From Gemmobacter lanyuensis (GTDB lineage Bacteria > Pseudomonadota > Alphaproteobacteria > Rhodobacterales > Rhodobacteraceae), in assembly GCF_014652355.1 (NCBI RefSeq), contig NZ_BMYQ01000002.1:62001-126000 (forward strand): a stretch of DNA of 64,000 bases. Reading direction: 5' to 3'. Below the pieces are notes generated by a model that was not told the DNA's origin, ran no database searches, and worked only from the letters and a program-made list of their open reading frames with translations. Shown here one piece after another: positions 35,639 to 44,510 of the stretch. The number at the start of each line of letters is the position of its first letter. Within the stretch, counting starts at the first letter, position 1. The translations under genes and the position numbers were made by a program.

Positions 35639-36129
35639 TGGCGGCGCCTGAACCCAAGGCCTTTCGTGATGCGATGCGCGCCTTTGTCGGCAATTGCAGC
35701 GTGATCACGGTGGGCGATGGCGACCGGTCCTCGGGGCTGGTCGTCACTTCGGCGATCTCGCTTTCGGCGGAACCGCCGCTTTTGCTGGCCTGTGTCAACC
35801 GGTCCTCCTCCAGCCACCCCCTGCTGGCCGAATTCGGCCGGTTTGGCTGGTCCTCGCTCGGCGCGGCCCATCAGGCCGTGGCCGAGCGCTTTTCCGGCTT
35901 TGGGGGCGTGGCGGGCGCGGCCCGGTATGAGGGCGCCGAATGGGAAACCGCCGTCACGGGCGCGCGGCTGCTGAAAGGCGCCCCGGCGGCCTTTGATTGT
36001 GAGGTCGAAGAGATGATCGACCGCGCGACCCACAGCATCCTGATCGGCAGGGTCCGTGCCATCCGCACCACGCCGGGCGCGGGGGCGCTGATCTACTGGA
36101 ACGGGGCCTATCGCGCGCTGGAAGACTGA
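35638..36129 (+). CDS. Flavin reductase partner of the RutA-like monooxygenase
   Basis: This 163-residue protein has the HpaC/RutF-type flavin reductase fold (FRDAMRAFVGNCSVITVG, SSGLVVTSAISLSAEPPLLL, HSILIGRVRAI). It should supply reduced FMN to the monooxygenase immediately upstream. It is distinct from the reductase at 33343, so each oxygenase has its own partner. A strong bidirectional terminator follows. Confidence 0.9.
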   Translation: MAAPEPKAFRDAMRAFVGNCSVITVGDGDRSSGLVVTSAISLSAEPPLLLACVNRSSSSHPLLAEFGRFGWSSLGAAHQAVAERFSGFGGVAGAARYEGAEWETAVTGARLLKGAPAAFDCEVEEMIDRATHSILIGRVRAIRTTPGAGALIYWNGAYRALED

Positions 36130-36147
36130 GATCCCGGCCAGATCACC

Positions 36148-36179
36148 AAAAGGGGGGCGCAGATCGCGCCCCCCTTTTT
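36148..36179. terminator. Bidirectional terminator
   Basis: AAAA, GGGGGGCGC (36152-36160), a five-base loop, GCGCCCCCC (36166-36174) and TTTTT form a symmetrical terminator serving the flavin reductase on the plus strand and iorB on the minus strand. Confidence 0.93.
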
Positions 36180-36186
36180 CATGTCG

Positions 36187-37734
36187 TCAGGCAAAGCTGC
36201 GGATGGTCTGGATCGCGCCATCAAGCGCCTTGCCCTCTTCATCCTGCAGCGCGGCCTCGCGCAGGCGGCGCAGCCAATCGGCGGCATCGGGCCGGGCCGA
36301 CAGCACCGGCACCATGCCCAGCACCCGATCGAATTTCGACAGACCGCGCGCATGGGTATCGGAATAGCCCTTCACCAGACGGCGGCAGCGCATGACCTCT
36401 ACCCCCAGATCATAGTTCACCCCCGCCCAGTGCAGCGCCTGATCCAGCCAGCGCGCCAGATGCGCCTGTTCCTGCGCGTGACGCAGGGTGCGACGACGCC
36501 AGCCTTTCATGCCGCCCAGGACATAGAGGGTCAGGTAGCTGCGAAGGCTGTCGGTCCGCAGGCGGCGGCCCTTGCTGAACCAGCGATCCAGCCGCGCCAT
36601 CCAGACCGGGCTGTCCTGCACGCGCTGGCCCAGACCGGCGGGCAACATGCCGGCAATCTCCTCGGCGCGGGGATGCATGAATTCGGTCAGCTGCAGCAGG
36701 TTACCCTCTTTCACCCGCATCTCCTTGCGGATGCGATCAAAGCGGCGGGCACGGGTTTTCAGATCGGCCACGCGGATGACATCATCATAGGCCATGGCAT
36801 TGGCGATGTACTTGGCCGCCTCGCGCGACAGGGCATGGCCCCGCGCGGCATCATCCGCGCGCAGCACGGTGTCCAGCCGATCCAGATATTCGGCGCCATA
36901 GGCAAGGTCCTGAAACTCCACCACCTTGCGCAGGCCGGACAGGGCCATTTCGGCCACTGGCGCGGGCAGCGCCGCCACACGTGCCTGCAGTGCAGTCCAG
37001 GCCTGAACCAGACGCGCCGGGCCACGGGCCGCAGGGGCGGCAGGCTTGGCAGGCGCCACGGGTGCATCCGGCGCATGGGGGGTGCCGGCCACCTCATAGG
37101 CGGCTGCAAAGGCACGGAGCGAACCTTCCACCCCCTTGCCCCCCGACCGGATCGCCGCCTCAAACGCCTCACGTGGGAAGGGCAGCGCGCCCGAACCCGC
37201 CAGCGCCCCGAACAGCGACGCCGAAATGACCGAGCCGTTGCGGATGGCCAGCGTATCGAAATCGGCCGCGATGAAGCGGCGCGCGGCGATTTCGGCGGCG
37301 GCCATCACCTCGTCCGAGGACGCAATCCCATCCCCCGGCACCATCTTTTCCGACACCGCCAAGGCCCGGTGGGTCGAGGCGATCAGCACCGTCCGATCCG
37401 GGGTGACAAAGCCGCGCTGGATCGACCGGCCCGCCTCCATCATCTCGGCCGCGATCATGATGTCCACATCACCCTGCGCAGGCATCAGCGAAAAGACGGG
37501 CGTGCCGCCCCCGGCAGGGGCCATTTCCACATAATAGACCGTGGCCCCGGTGCGCTGCGCCACACCCGCGACGCTGGTCGCCTGCGCGACATAGCCGTTC
37601 TGGCGGGCCAGATCCTCGATCCAGCCGGTCAGCACACCGCCGCCCTGGCCCCCGACGGCCAGAATGGCAAGCTTGATGATACCCGAGAGCCGCGGATCCG
37701 ACGGATGGGCGGGAAGATGTTCATGCACGCTCAT
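36187..37734 (-). CDS. iorB: Indolepyruvate ferredoxin oxidoreductase beta subunit
   Basis: The 515-residue protein starts with the pyruvate-oxidoreductase gamma domain (LAILAVGGQGGGVLTGWIED, VAGVAQRTGATVYYVEM, IMIAAEMMEAGR) and has a long C-terminal extension of about 270 residues seen in proteobacterial IorB proteins. With IorA it decarboxylates arylpyruvates to arylacetyl-CoA and reduces ferredoxin. It overlaps iorA by four bases and is the last gene of a five-gene minus-strand operon. Confidence 0.9.
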   Translation of the reverse strand: MSVHEHLPAHPSDPRLSGIIKLAILAVGGQGGGVLTGWIEDLARQNGYVAQATSVAGVAQRTGATVYYVEMAPAGGGTPVFSLMPAQGDVDIMIAAEMMEAGRSIQRGFVTPDRTVLIASTHRALAVSEKMVPGDGIASSDEVMAAAEIAARRFIAADFDTLAIRNGSVISASLFGALAGSGALPFPREAFEAAIRSGGKGVEGSLRAFAAAYEVAGTPHAPDAPVAPAKPAAPAARGPARLVQAWTALQARVAALPAPVAEMALSGLRKVVEFQDLAYGAEYLDRLDTVLRADDAARGHALSREAAKYIANAMAYDDVIRVADLKTRARRFDRIRKEMRVKEGNLLQLTEFMHPRAEEIAGMLPAGLGQRVQDSPVWMARLDRWFSKGRRLRTDSLRSYLTLYVLGGMKGWRRRTLRHAQEQAHLARWLDQALHWAGVNYDLGVEVMRCRRLVKGYSDTHARGLSKFDRVLGMVPVLSARPDAADWLRRLREAALQDEEGKALDGAIQTIRSFA

Positions 37735-39878
37735 GCGGGGACCTCAAAGTTCAGGCGGCGGGCATCGCGGCGGGCCTGCAGCCAGCCGATCACACGGGCG
37801 CGGACGTTGGCGCGGCGGGCTTCCGACGGGGTGGGGTTATGCACCACATCGGCGCGGTAGAAGGACGGGCAGAGCACGGCGGCATCCGCCACCTCGCCGC
37901 AGTTGCCGCAGCCGACGCAGCTTTGGTCGATGCTGGCAACCGGATCATCGCGCAGCGGATCATCCAGCTTTTTCAGGCTGAGCGACGGACACCCCGACAG
38001 GCGGATGCAGGCATGATCGCCGGTGCAGACATCTTCATCCACGCCAAAGCGCGGCGCCTCGACCCGGCGGCCATCCTTGATCGCCTGCGCCATCAGCGGC
38101 TTTTCGCGGCGCTGACGGTTCAGCATGCACTCGGACGAGGCGACGATCACCTTGGGGCCGGGTTCATCCGTGGTCAGCGCCTCGCGCAGCACATCGCGCA
38201 TCCGGCCCACGTCATAGGTGCGGTTCACCTCGCGCACCCAGTTGATGCCAATGCCCTTCAGCGCCTTGGAGATCGGGTTCTTCGTGGCCTTGCTCGGGTT
38301 ATCCGCGCGCGAGGACATGATGTCTTGTCCGCCCGTGGCCGCGGAATAGTAGTTGTCCACGATCACCGCCACGCCATCAGACTTGTTGAAGGCCATATTG
38401 GTAAAGCTGGAGGACAGGCCATTGTGCCAGAACCCGCCATCACCGATCACCGCAACCGGGCGCCGTTCGCCGCCGCCGTCAAAGGCGGCATTGGCAGCCG
38501 GCCCAAGACCATAGCCCATGGTCGCCCCGCCGATTTCAAAGGGCGGCAGCGCGGCGAACAGATGGCAGCCGATATCGGCACTGATCTGCAGCTTGCCGGT
38601 TTCCTTCTGCACCAGCTTCATCGCCGCAAAGATCGGGCGCTCCGGGCAGCCGGTGCAGAACCCTGGCGGGCGGATCGGCACGGTTTTCGACAGATCGGGG
38701 ATCGGGGGGCGTTCCTCATTCGGCGCCCGCACCATGGCGGGCAGCAATCCCGGCGCGGCCTCGCGCAGAAAACGTCCGATGCTGTCCAGCATGACCTGTC
38801 CGGTATATTCCCCCGCCATGGGGAAGATGTCTTTCCCCCGCAGCCGCACCGGCACCTGCGCACGATAGAGATAGGTCGAAAGCTGCTGTTCGATGAATTC
38901 GGGCTGGCCTTCCTCGATCACCAGCACCTGTTCCTTGCCCGCGCAGAATTCGAGGAACTCGGACGACACCAGCGGGTAGGTGACATTCAACACATAAAGC
39001 GGCACCGCGCTATTGCCGTAGATATCCGCCATGCCCAGCCGTTGCAGCGCGCGGATGACGCTGTTGTACATCCCCCCCTGCACGATCAGGCCCACCGGCG
39101 CCTCGGCCGGGCCGAAGATCTCGTTCAGGCGGTTGTCGCGGATGAAGCGTTCGGCGGCAGGCCAGCGGTTGTGGATCTTGTCCTGTTCATGGGCATAGGA
39201 CATCGGCGGCAGCACGACGCGGGCGAAATCGGATTGCGGGTTCGACAGCGCCTCGCGCACGGTCAGGGCCGGGCGGCGGTTGTCGCGCGTCTCGAAACTG
39301 CCGGTGACATGGCAAGACCGGATCCGCACCATCAGCATGACGGGCGTGTTCGAGGCCTCGGACAGCTCAAACCCATCCTTTACCGCCTTGGTGATGCAGG
39401 GCAGGTTCGGGCGCGGGTCCAAAAGCCAGAATTGCGATTTCATCGCAAAGGCGTGGCTGCGTTCCTGCATGATGGAACTGCCTTCGCCGTAATCCTCGCC
39501 CACGATGATCAGCGCGCCACCATTCACCCCCGAGGAGGCCAGGTTCGCCAGCGCGTCCGAGGCGACGTTCACACCGACCGATCCCTTGAAGGTCACGGCG
39601 CCGCGGATCGGGTAATGGACGCTGGCGGCCAGCATGGCGGCGGCGGCGGCCTCGTTCGCATTGGCCTCGAACCGGACGCCCAGCTCGGACAACAGCTCTT
39701 CGGCGTCGGCCAGCACGTCCATCAGATGGCTGATCGGCGCCCCCTGATAGCCCCCCACATAGCCCACGCCGTTTTCCAGCAGGGCCTTGGTGATCGCCAG
39801 AATGCCTTCGCCGGTAAAAGTCTGCCCGGCACCGAGCCGCAGATGCGCGACCTCGGCCTTGAATGATCTCTCTGCCAT
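37731..39878 (-). CDS. iorA: Indolepyruvate ferredoxin oxidoreductase alpha subunit
   Basis: The 715-residue catalytic subunit has the N-terminal pyrimidine domain (GYVGGYQGAPISHLMDVL), a thiamine-diphosphate block (VIGDGGFWHNGLSSSFTNMA, VDNYYSAATGGQD) and C-terminal iron-sulfur cysteines (CTGDHACIRLSGCPS and CVGCGNCGEVADAAVLCPSF). It converts indolepyruvate or other arylpyruvates plus CoA to the arylacetyl-CoA. Its start is three bases after the MarR stop region. The neighbouring enzymes point to tryptophan or related indole compounds as the source of substrate, but phenylpyruvate is equally possible for the family. Confidence 0.92.
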   Translation of the reverse strand: MAERSFKAEVAHLRLGAGQTFTGEGILAITKALLENGVGYVGGYQGAPISHLMDVLADAEELLSELGVRFEANANEAAAAAMLAASVHYPIRGAVTFKGSVGVNVASDALANLASSGVNGGALIIVGEDYGEGSSIMQERSHAFAMKSQFWLLDPRPNLPCITKAVKDGFELSEASNTPVMLMVRIRSCHVTGSFETRDNRRPALTVREALSNPQSDFARVVLPPMSYAHEQDKIHNRWPAAERFIRDNRLNEIFGPAEAPVGLIVQGGMYNSVIRALQRLGMADIYGNSAVPLYVLNVTYPLVSSEFLEFCAGKEQVLVIEEGQPEFIEQQLSTYLYRAQVPVRLRGKDIFPMAGEYTGQVMLDSIGRFLREAAPGLLPAMVRAPNEERPPIPDLSKTVPIRPPGFCTGCPERPIFAAMKLVQKETGKLQISADIGCHLFAALPPFEIGGATMGYGLGPAANAAFDGGGERRPVAVIGDGGFWHNGLSSSFTNMAFNKSDGVAVIVDNYYSAATGGQDIMSSRADNPSKATKNPISKALKGIGINWVREVNRTYDVGRMRDVLREALTTDEPGPKVIVASSECMLNRQRREKPLMAQAIKDGRRVEAPRFGVDEDVCTGDHACIRLSGCPSLSLKKLDDPLRDDPVASIDQSCVGCGNCGEVADAAVLCPSFYRADVVHNPTPSEARRANVRARVIGWLQARRDARRLNFEVPA

Positions 39879-39881
39879 GGT

Positions 39882-40364
39882 TCAGATCTCGTGTTTGCGG
39901 ATGTTCGCCAGCATCTTTTGCAGCGTGCCCACAAAGGCGCGGCGTTCATCGTCAGGAATGCCCCGGAACATCCGGGAAAAGCTTTCGACCATATGGGGCC
40001 AGAGCGTATCAAAGACCGCCCGGCCGGCATCGGTCAGGAAAACGCGGGTGGCGCGGCTGTCCCCGGCATCGGTTTCCCGCCGCACCAAGCCATCGGCATC
40101 GAGCTGGTCCAGCGCGCGCGACAGCGTGGATTGTTCGGCCACGATATAGACCGCAAGTTCGCGGATCAGCGGACCATCGATCACCGAAAGCACCGCAAGC
40201 GCCCGCATCTTGGGCGTGGTCAGCCCCAGCTTCGCCATTTCATCGCGCAGCGCCGAGTTGTAGCGCCCCATGATGCGGTTCATCAGATAGGGCGCGTAAT
40301 TCGCAAGCCCGATCTCGCCCAGACGCGGCAAGTCCTCTTGGTGATCGTGGTCGTCGTCGGTCAT
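39882..40364 (-). CDS. MarR family regulator in the ior operon
   Basis: The 160-residue MarR protein has YNSALRDEMAKLGLTTPKMR, the recognition helix VAEQSTLSRALDQLDADGLV and the wing RATRVFLTDAGRAVFDTLW, and an acidic-histidine-rich N-terminus (MTDDDHDHQED). It overlaps the flavoprotein gene upstream by four bases and precedes iorA by three, so it is co-transcribed with them and likely feeds back on the promoter near 42800. Starts further upstream lie within the flavoprotein gene and are not used. Confidence 0.88.
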   Translation of the reverse strand: MTDDDHDHQEDLPRLGEIGLANYAPYLMNRIMGRYNSALRDEMAKLGLTTPKMRALAVLSVIDGPLIRELAVYIVAEQSTLSRALDQLDADGLVRRETDAGDSRATRVFLTDAGRAVFDTLWPHMVESFSRMFRGIPDDERRAFVGTLQKMLANIRKHEI

Positions 40365-41923
40365 GCACCCAATCTCTTTGCGGCAAGGAAGCCCGATCCA
40401 CCGCCCAGACCCGGCCCCGGATGGGTCGAGGCGCCGATGTGAAGCAGCCCCCGCACCGTCCCCGTGCCATTGGACGAATGGGCAAAGGGGCGGAACAGGA
40501 AGAACTGGTCGATGGAACATTGCCCGCCATAGGGGTCGCCCCCGACCAGATTGACATTCATCCGTTCCAGATCGGCGGGCGCATAGGCGCGGCGGGCCAG
40601 CTTGATCTGGTCAAAATCCTTGATGTGCCGGGCCAGAATCGCCTCGATCCGATCGGCAAAGGCCTCGCGCGTGGCGTCGGACCATGTGCCATCGGTGGCA
40701 ATCTGGCCCGCGGCATCACCCTTCACCCGGCGCGGCGCATCGGGGATCTGCAGCCAGAGGATCGCCTTGCCTTCGGGACAGCGCGAGGGGTCAAGGCGGT
40801 GGGGCTGACCCACGCAGATGGTGGGGGTTTCCGGCAGCAGGCCGCGTTCCGCCTCATTGGCGGATTTCGACACGCTGTCGATGCCATCGGCCAGATGGAT
40901 CAGCGCGACATCCGCCAACCCCTCGGCCCGCCATTCCGGCACGCGGTCCAGCGCATAGTGCAGCTGGAAATTGCCCCGGCCGTATCGGTATTCCGCTGCG
41001 GCGGCACGGTCTTCGGGCAGGTTCACACCCGCAAGCAGATCCATCAGCGCCCCCGGCGTGACCGAGGCCAGGACCGACCGACAAGCGATCTCCTCGCCGT
41101 CGGCCAGACGCACGCCCGTCACACGGCCATCCTTAACCAGAATCTGTTCGGCACAGGCCCCGGTACGGATGGCGCCGCCCTTTTCCTCGATCAACCCACG
41201 AAAGGCTGCAACCGCGCGCCCAGCCCCGCCTTTCGCAATCGGCGCCCCTGCGGCCTCCAGCGCGAAGGCGATGACCTTGCCCATCTGCCCGGAATAGGTG
41301 CTTTCCGGCGTCAGGCCGCAATGCAACCCCCAGGGCGCGTGCAGGGCCTGCACCAGCGGGCTGCGATATCCGGTTTCCAGCCAGCCCCGCGCCGGAACCA
41401 GCGCCTGCCCGAACCACGCGGCCAGCCCGCGCAGGCCGCGCCGCCGCACCTGCCCCCAAAGCAGACGCAGGGTTGGCCAACTCCACAACGCGCCGCCCAG
41501 AAGCGCAAAAAGGAAGGGCGCGTCGCGTTCCACCCCGCCCACATCGGCGGCATGGCGGTCCCCATCGCCCGGCGCCAGCGCGTTGAAGGTGGCGATATTC
41601 TGCGCCCGATCCGTAGTCAGCACCAGCGACGACCCGTCCGGCCGCAGCACGGCGGTCGGGTGCGGGGTGTGGCAGGTTTCAAACCCGTGCCGGGCAAGGT
41701 GGGGGCCAAGCGCGGCCCCCGCCGGAGAGGTGAGGAACAGAACGAAGGTCGCGGCCATCACATCATGCTGAAAGCCGGGAAGGGTGATCTCCTCAGTCCG
41801 CAGACAGCCCCCGGGGGTGGCCTCGCGCTCCAGCACCAAAACCTTGTCGCCCTTCAGCGCCAGAAGCGCCGCCGCGACAAGGCCGTTGATGCCGGACCCG
41901 ATGATGATGTGATCGGGCCGCAT
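40361..41923 (-). CDS. Phytoene-desaturase-like FAD oxidoreductase (first)
   Basis: The 520-residue protein has the N-terminal FAD motif HIIIGSGINGLVAAALLAL, followed by PGGCLRTEEITLPGFQHD, and a C-terminal flavin block GLLHIGASTHPGPGLGGGSG. It belongs to the broad phytoene desaturase/PYROXD2 group, whose members oxidise or isomerise C-C bonds. It is paralogous to the protein at 42901 (both contain NLVGGD and F-x-FRP near the end). No function is known to me in this setting; the operon with iorA/iorB and a cyclase-family gene suggests an aromatic or indolic substrate. Confidence 0.82.
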   Translation of the reverse strand: MRPDHIIIGSGINGLVAAALLALKGDKVLVLEREATPGGCLRTEEITLPGFQHDVMAATFVLFLTSPAGAALGPHLARHGFETCHTPHPTAVLRPDGSSLVLTTDRAQNIATFNALAPGDGDRHAADVGGVERDAPFLFALLGGALWSWPTLRLLWGQVRRRGLRGLAAWFGQALVPARGWLETGYRSPLVQALHAPWGLHCGLTPESTYSGQMGKVIAFALEAAGAPIAKGGAGRAVAAFRGLIEEKGGAIRTGACAEQILVKDGRVTGVRLADGEEIACRSVLASVTPGALMDLLAGVNLPEDRAAAAEYRYGRGNFQLHYALDRVPEWRAEGLADVALIHLADGIDSVSKSANEAERGLLPETPTICVGQPHRLDPSRCPEGKAILWLQIPDAPRRVKGDAAGQIATDGTWSDATREAFADRIEAILARHIKDFDQIKLARRAYAPADLERMNVNLVGGDPYGGQCSIDQFFLFRPFAHSSNGTGTVRGLLHIGASTHPGPGLGGGSGFLAAKRLGA

Positions 41924-41929
41924 GTCGGA

Positions 41930-42721
41930 TCAGCCCTTCGTCACCAGCGCCAGTGCGCGGATGGGCGACCCGGTCCCCTGCTTGATCTTCAGCGGCGCGG
42001 CAATCAGGATCGCGCCCTTGGCGGGCAGCTTGTCCAGATTGGCAAGGCTAGCCAGGCCAAAGCAGTTGTTCTTGTGCAGCAGGTTATGCGCCGGGAAGGG
42101 CGGGTTCATGCCCCCGGCCTGCCCCGCGTCGGTACCGATGCACTGGCTGCCCCAGCCGACGATGCCCTTGTCCAGCAGATATTGGATCACCTCGGCGGTC
42201 GGTCCGGGGGTATGCGGCCCCGTCGCATCGGCATTGAGGAACAACGCCTCGTCATGGGCGCGCTTGTCCCAATCGCTGCGCAGCACCACCCATTCGCCCT
42301 TGCCGATGGCGCCATGTTTGGCCTCCCAGGCCTTCACATGGTCGATGGTCAGCAGGAAATCGGGGTCTTCGGCACATTCCGCGCTGAAATCCAGCACATT
42401 GACCGGGGCGACAAGGCGCTGCACATCCAGCGTGTCGGTATAGCCGTCACTGTAATCCTTGCCGGTGATCCAGTGATGCGGCGCGTCGAAATGGGTGCCG
42501 GAATGTTCGCCCAGTTCCAACCAGTTCCAAGCCCAGAAGGGGCCGTCCTGATCATATTCCGAAATGCGGTGGATCTTGATCGGCGGGGTGTCCTTGGCCA
42601 GTTCCGGCGGCAGTTTCAGAAGCGGCGTTTCCGGGCCAAGCACCCCGGAGCAATCCACCACCTCGATCCCGCCGGATGCCAGCATCCCGGCCAATGACGA
42701 AAGAACGGCTGCAGAAGTCAT
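41930..42721 (-). CDS. Cyclase/isatin hydrolase family metal-dependent hydrolase
   Basis: The 263-residue protein has the family's metal-binding motif as EHSGTHFDAPHHW, plus VVLRSDW and GSQCIGTDAG further on. Members include kynurenine formamidase and isatin hydrolase, both opening or cleaving amides of anthranilate-type compounds. In an indole-related locus, hydrolysis of isatin or N-formyl-type intermediates is an attractive role, but I cannot distinguish these. ATG at 42721 follows GGAGAG by four bases. First gene of the minus-strand operon that ends with iorB. Confidence 0.82.
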   Translation of the reverse strand: MTSAAVLSSLAGMLASGGIEVVDCSGVLGPETPLLKLPPELAKDTPPIKIHRISEYDQDGPFWAWNWLELGEHSGTHFDAPHHWITGKDYSDGYTDTLDVQRLVAPVNVLDFSAECAEDPDFLLTIDHVKAWEAKHGAIGKGEWVVLRSDWDKRAHDEALFLNADATGPHTPGPTAEVIQYLLDKGIVGWGSQCIGTDAGQAGGMNPPFPAHNLLHKNNCFGLASLANLDKLPAKGAILIAAPLKIKQGTGSPIRALALVTKG

Positions 42722-42856
42722 CAGTCTCTCCACTGTTGTTGTGCCGTAGGGTCTGCGCCCCGACGGTCATTCCACGTCGCACGGGTTGGTGCGGCGGCCC
42801 GCTGCGCCTTCTGTCGGGCGCGTCTGTCGGGTCATAGAATCATGCTAGACAGAATT

Positions 42857-42866
42857 AAATGCATTT
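42857..42866. promoter_or_regulatory. AAATGCATTT palindrome in divergent promoter
   Basis: The 179-base gap between the cyclase and the second flavoprotein contains an AT-rich stretch with the ten-base palindrome AAATGCATTT, 35 bases before the flavoprotein start. It is a candidate MarR site acting on both operons. Confidence 0.35.
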
Positions 42867-42900
42867 GCAAATATCTTCGCAGAAAATGCGGGGGACGGTC

Positions 42901-44469
42901 GTGACGAATGCTTTTGACGCGGTCTTGATCGGGGCGGGGCACAATACGCTGGCAGCAGCACTGCACCTTTCGGTGAAGGGCTGGCGCGTGGGCGTCTTTG
43001 AACAGGCGGCTGAACCGGGGGGCGCGGTCAAGACCGGGGCCTATACCCTACCGGGCTTTCGCCATGACTGGGCCGCGATGAACCTGTCGCTCTTTGCAGG
43101 AAGCGGGTTTTTCAAGCAACATTCCGCGGAACTGACGCAACATGGCTGCGCCTTCGTGCCAGTGGACCGGCCGTTTGCCTCGGTCTTTCCCGATGGGCAT
43201 TGGGTGGGTGTCAGCACCAATCTGGCAGAAACCAAGTCGGCAATTGCGGCGCTGTCTACGCGCGACGCCGCGACCTGGCAGCGGCTGGTCGATGGTTTTG
43301 GCGCCGAGGCGCCGCACCTCTTCGGCCTTCTGAACAGCCCGGCGCGTTTCAATGCGTTTGCATATTTCATGCTTAAACTTTTAAAATCCAAAGGGATATC
43401 GGGATCGCTCGACTTTGGCCGCTTTCTGGCCAGCGCGCCGCGCCGCTGGCTGGAAGATACCTTTGAACATCCGCATGTGCGCGCGATGCTGGCAGCCTGG
43501 GGGATGCACCTTGACTTCGCGCCTGATGTCGCGGGCGGGGCGATGTTTCCCTATCTGGAGGGGATGGCCGGCCAGGCCTTCGGCATGGCGCTGGGTCAAG
43601 GCGGGGCCGATACGGTCGTGCGCGCGCTGGTCGGGGCCATAACGGCACGGGGCGGCGTCGTGGAATGCAGCGCCCCGGTGCGGCGCATCCTGCGCGAAGG
43701 CGCGCGCGCCACGGGGATCGAACTGGCCGATGGGCGGCAGATCACGGCCCGGCGCGCGGTGATCGCGGGCGTGGCGCCCAGCGCCCTGCCCCGCCTGACC
43801 GGCGACACGACCCCCGCCTTTGATACCGCGATGCGGGGTTATGCCCATGCCCCCGGCACGATGATGATTCACCTCGCGCTGGATGCCCTGCCCGACTGGG
43901 CCGCAGGCCCAGCGCTGCGCCGCTTTGCCTATGTGCATCTGGCCCCCAGCCTCGATCAGATGGCGCGGACCTATCAACAGGCGCTAGCCGGGCTGCTGCC
44001 GGATGAGCCGATTCTGGTGGTCGGCCAGCCCACCGTCTTTGACCCAAGCCGCGCGCCCGAGGGCAAGCATACGCTCTGGGTGCAGGTTCGCATGGCCCCA
44101 GGCACCATCCGGGGCGATGCGGCGGGCCAGATCGCCGCGACCGACTGGGCCAGCGCGGCCGAGCCCTTTGCGAATCGCGCGCTCGACCTGCTGGAACGCT
44201 ACGCCCCCGGCCTGCGGGGCCATATCCTCGCCCAGCGCATCGTCACGCCGGAGGAGCTGGAGGCCGACAACCCGAACCTCGTCGGCGGGGATCAGGTCTG
44301 CGGCAGCCACCACCTCACGCAGCATTTCATCTTCCGCCCGACGCGCGGCCATGCCGATGGCAGCACGCCGGTGCAAAACCTCTTCCTCACCGGGGCCGCG
44401 GTCTGGCCCGGTGCGGGCACCGGGGCAGGCCCCGGCTTCCTTCTGGCGCAAAAGCTCGCCGGAAAATGA
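42901..44469 (+). CDS. Phytoene-desaturase-like FAD oxidoreductase (second)
   Basis: The 522-residue protein has FAD motif VLIGAGHNTLAAALHL, PGGAVKTGAYTLPGFRHD and C-terminal LFLTGAAVWPGAGTGAGPG, and is a paralogue of the protein at 40361. I use the GTG at 42901, which has GGGGGA five bases upstream; an ATG at 42859 overlaps the candidate operator. It is first in a plus-strand operon with a peptide-type ABC importer, so it probably acts on the imported compound. Function unknown. Confidence 0.82.
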   Translation: MTNAFDAVLIGAGHNTLAAALHLSVKGWRVGVFEQAAEPGGAVKTGAYTLPGFRHDWAAMNLSLFAGSGFFKQHSAELTQHGCAFVPVDRPFASVFPDGHWVGVSTNLAETKSAIAALSTRDAATWQRLVDGFGAEAPHLFGLLNSPARFNAFAYFMLKLLKSKGISGSLDFGRFLASAPRRWLEDTFEHPHVRAMLAAWGMHLDFAPDVAGGAMFPYLEGMAGQAFGMALGQGGADTVVRALVGAITARGGVVECSAPVRRILREGARATGIELADGRQITARRAVIAGVAPSALPRLTGDTTPAFDTAMRGYAHAPGTMMIHLALDALPDWAAGPALRRFAYVHLAPSLDQMARTYQQALAGLLPDEPILVVGQPTVFDPSRAPEGKHTLWVQVRMAPGTIRGDAAGQIAATDWASAAEPFANRALDLLERYAPGLRGHILAQRIVTPEELEADNPNLVGGDQVCGSHHLTQHFIFRPTRGHADGSTPVQNLFLTGAAVWPGAGTGAGPGFLLAQKLAGK

Positions 44470-44510
44470 CCGACAAAGACAAGACAAACAAACCACAACA
44501 GGGACTTACC

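Noticed and set aside
37839-39866. Plus-strand open frame of about 675 codons
   Set aside because: Antisense to iorA, which carries thiamine-diphosphate and iron-sulfur motifs in the right order.
40421-42697. Plus-strand open frame of about 758 codons
   Set aside because: It runs antisense to the flavoprotein and cyclase genes, reads as Arg/Gly/His/Pro-rich low-complexity sequence and has no family motif; high-GC codon bias creates such frames.
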